From the NCBI RefSeq assembly GCF_003438075.1, contig NZ_QSTA01000004.1:62001-126000 (forward strand): a DNA stretch of 64,000 nucleotides, read 5' to 3'. Under the pieces are notes generated by a model that saw only the letters and a program-made list of their open reading frames with translations, did not search any database and was not told the origin of the DNA. Within the stretch, counting starts at the first letter, position 1. Every line of letters starts with the position of its first letter. Below, piece by piece: positions 62,532 through 64,000 of this stretch. The DNA comes from Eubacterium sp. OM08-24 (GTDB lineage Bacteria > Bacillota > Clostridia > Oscillospirales > Acutalibacteraceae). The position numbers were made by a program, and so were the translations under genes.

Positions 62532-62564
62532 TTTAAAAAATATTTAAAAAATGTTTAAAAAATG
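62532..62564 (+). repeat. Three phased A-tract repeats (11-bp period)
   Basis: TTTAAAAAATA, TTTAAAAAATG and TTTAAAAAATG follow each other without gaps (62532, 62543, 62554). The A6 runs are spaced by 11 bp, about one helical turn, as in bent DNA. Confidence 0.8.
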
Positions 62565-62621
62565 TAACCAAATTTTGTTAATTATTACACCCCTTAATCG
62601 ACCTCTTTTTTCTAAAAAGCC

Positions 62622-62650
62622 TTGATTTTTTGAGCAAATTATTATATAAT
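62622..62650 (+). promoter_or_regulatory. Promoter of the CBM26/cohesin-like gene
   Basis: TTGATT (62622-62627) and TATAAT (62645-62650) are 17 bp apart, 50 bp before the start. Phased A-tracts lie about 60 bp upstream of the -35. Confidence 0.65.
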
Positions 62651-62699
62651 TGTCATACCGAGTATATCGGAAACATATTTTTATAGGAGGAAATTTCTA

Positions 62700-64000
62700 A
62701 TGTCCAAGAAGATCATTAGTCTTATGTTGGCTATGGCTCTTTCTGCTTCAATGGTAGCAGTTGCAGCAGTTAGCGTTTCAGCTGACACAGACAGCGATGG
62801 TAACTATGTTCCTTCAGAGGGAACTGAAACATATAGATATTATTTCTATATGCCACAGAGATGGGAAAACGAGTTCACAACAACAACAGGTGCATACTGG
62901 TGGGAAGGTACAGATTATTGCGAAACATGGCAGGATATGTATAAGGTTAAAGAAACTGAGAACGAAAACATTTTCTGTATTGATGTTCCAAAGGATGTTC
63001 CTAAGCTAATCTTCAACAACTATGTTGACGGCGGTGCAGACCCAGAGGCTCCTCAGTACACAAAGGCTGCTCAGACATCAGATGTTACATGTGTAGACGA
63101 TGATGGTGAAGATGCTTGGGGTTACTGGCCTAAAACTGAAGAAGACGATCCTAGTAACGCGCTTTATCCGGAAGGTATCAGAAATTTTGATAACATGATT
63201 TATGTTATCGATGAAAACAGAATCGAAGAGAACCCACTCAACCAGAAGCTTACATGCCGTGGTCAATGGTACTACTACTATGGTAACGGCGAATATGGTT
63301 ACACACCTGTAAAGGGTGACGGCGCTGTTTACAACACAGAGTATATGTCATTTGAGCAGGCACTTGCTGATAAGGAAGCTGGCGTTAAGCCATCAGTTCC
63401 TGAAACAACAGTTGCTCCTGAGACAACAGTTGCTCCTGAAACAACAACAGAGGCTACAACAGCTCCTGCTCCTGTTTCAAAGCCTGCTCTTACAGTTTAC
63501 GCTACATCAAACGTATTCCCAGAGGCTAAGGCTGTGTATGATAACTCAACAAAGCAGGTTACAGTTACTTACTACCTCGGTACAGACAGAGATCTTGTAA
63601 ACCTTGAGTGGTACTTAACATTTGATAACACTGTTCTTGAGTACAAGACCGCTAACAACCTTGATTCATCAGGCAGAAAGCTCAACATTATGCCTCAGAT
63701 CACACCAGCAGGCGGCGATGTATTCAATACAGATCTCCCAGGTAAGATAAATTCTAACGCTTCTAGCCTTTCACTTTATCCGATTGATTCAACAAAGCCT
63801 TTCGTACAGGTTACATTCGATGTAATCGGCGAGCCTGAGAATGTTGAAACAACAATCAACCTCAATGTAAGAGTTCTTACAACAGGCGCACTTGATCCTG
63901 ACAAAATGAGCCTTGATCCTAATTCTATGAACTCATTTGTAGTTGACTTCACAATTAAGGATCCAGCTCCACTTACATTCACAAACACAACTCTTACAGA
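62700..64000 (+). CDS. Secreted protein with a CBM26-like module and a cohesin-like module (cut by the right edge)
   Basis: This gene runs off the window; 433 codons are visible from ATG 62700, 9 nt after AGGAGG. A signal peptide (about 1-28) precedes residues 40-135, which resemble CBM26 starch-binding modules: YRYYFYMPQRW, AYWWEG, and PKLIFNNYVDGG followed by QYTKAAQTSDV. A second aromatic-rich part (about 136-225) is not recognised. A PETTVAP linker (about 232-258) leads to a cohesin-like module (about 262-420) very similar to the first one of the Sca5-like protein, sharing NLEWY and DLPGKINSNAS-like segments. Its end, and any anchor or dockerin, lies beyond the edge. Confidence 0.75.
   Translation, partial: MSKKIISLMLAMALSASMVAVAAVSVSADTDSDGNYVPSEGTETYRYYFYMPQRWENEFTTTTGAYWWEGTDYCETWQDMYKVKETENENIFCIDVPKDVPKLIFNNYVDGGADPEAPQYTKAAQTSDVTCVDDDGEDAWGYWPKTEEDDPSNALYPEGIRNFDNMIYVIDENRIEENPLNQKLTCRGQWYYYYGNGEYGYTPVKGDGAVYNTEYMSFEQALADKEAGVKPSVPETTVAPETTVAPETTTEATTAPAPVSKPALTVYATSNVFPEAKAVYDNSTKQVTVTYYLGTDRDLVNLEWYLTFDNTVLEYKTANNLDSSGRKLNIMPQITPAGGDVFNTDLPGKINSNASSLSLYPIDSTKPFVQVTFDVIGEPENVETTINLNVRVLTTGALDPDKMSLDPNSMNSFVVDFTIKDPAPLTFTNTTLT

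Overview
The window looks like the chromosome of an anaerobic, spore-forming Gram-positive gut clostridium. The best match is Ruminococcus bromii or a close relative in the Oscillospiraceae. The support is the A+T-rich sequence with strong Shine-Dalgarno sites, sporulation genes (the tail of a GerW/YtfJ-type gene at the left edge and spoVAC near 15 kb), rubrerythrin, and above all a set of dockerin, cohesin-like and starch-binding proteins like those of the R. bromii amylosome. The species is inferred from protein architecture recalled from memory; no search was run. I saw no tRNA or rRNA genes, no CRISPR array, no insertion sequence and no prophage.

Layout. 0-2.1 kb: sporulation and cell-wall genes, then rluB. 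2.4-5.5 kb: a three-gene biotin operon (acyl-CoA carboxyltransferase, biotin carrier, pyruvate/oxaloacetate carboxyltransferase) that resembles a soluble transcarboxylase. 5.7-6.8 kb: a secreted dockerin protein. 6.9-9.8 kb (minus strand): recD2-comF. 10.6-14.6 kb (minus strand): MoxR, DUF58 and transglutaminase genes. 14.8-15.2 kb (minus strand): spoVAC. 15.4-20.2 kb: cysteine desulfurase, thiI, an unusual class B sortase with a CinA/MoaB-like N-terminus, and a small companion protein. 20.2-23.5 kb: an orphan EctB-like aminotransferase, a HAD phosphatase and a cyclophilin lipoprotein. 23.7-26.7 kb: a methionine synthase split from its reactivation domain. 26.7-31.6 kb: a phosphoesterase, a CapD-type nucleotide-sugar dehydratase and glmS. 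31.9-37.4 kb: a membrane protein of unknown function, pyrC, a DRE-TIM aldolase-like protein, an ASCH protein and pyrF. 37.5-39.9 kb: serC-serA. 40.0-42.6 kb: a secreted peptidase-dockerin gene abutting a truncated MATE transporter. 42.6-53.2 kb: housekeeping genes (a MerR regulator, valS, two GNATs, alr-polA-phosphatase-rimI-tsaD). 53.4-57.4 kb: two small membrane proteins, rubrerythrin behind a PerR-like box, a DtxR-family regulator, ppiB and galE.

The right end (57.5-64 kb) is the most distinctive part. It holds a Sca5-like surface scaffoldin with two bilobed X25-type starch-binding modules and two cohesin-like modules. Next come an 840-base gene-free stretch full of hairpins and a small membrane-anchored cohesin-like protein. 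The last gene, cut by the window edge, has a CBM26-like module followed by the same cohesin-like module. With the two dockerin proteins at 5.7 and 40 kb and the sortase at 17.8 kb, most classes of part needed for a cell-surface starch-degrading complex lie within 60 kb, although no amylase is present. The dockerin peptidase suggests that such complexes may carry more than starch enzymes.
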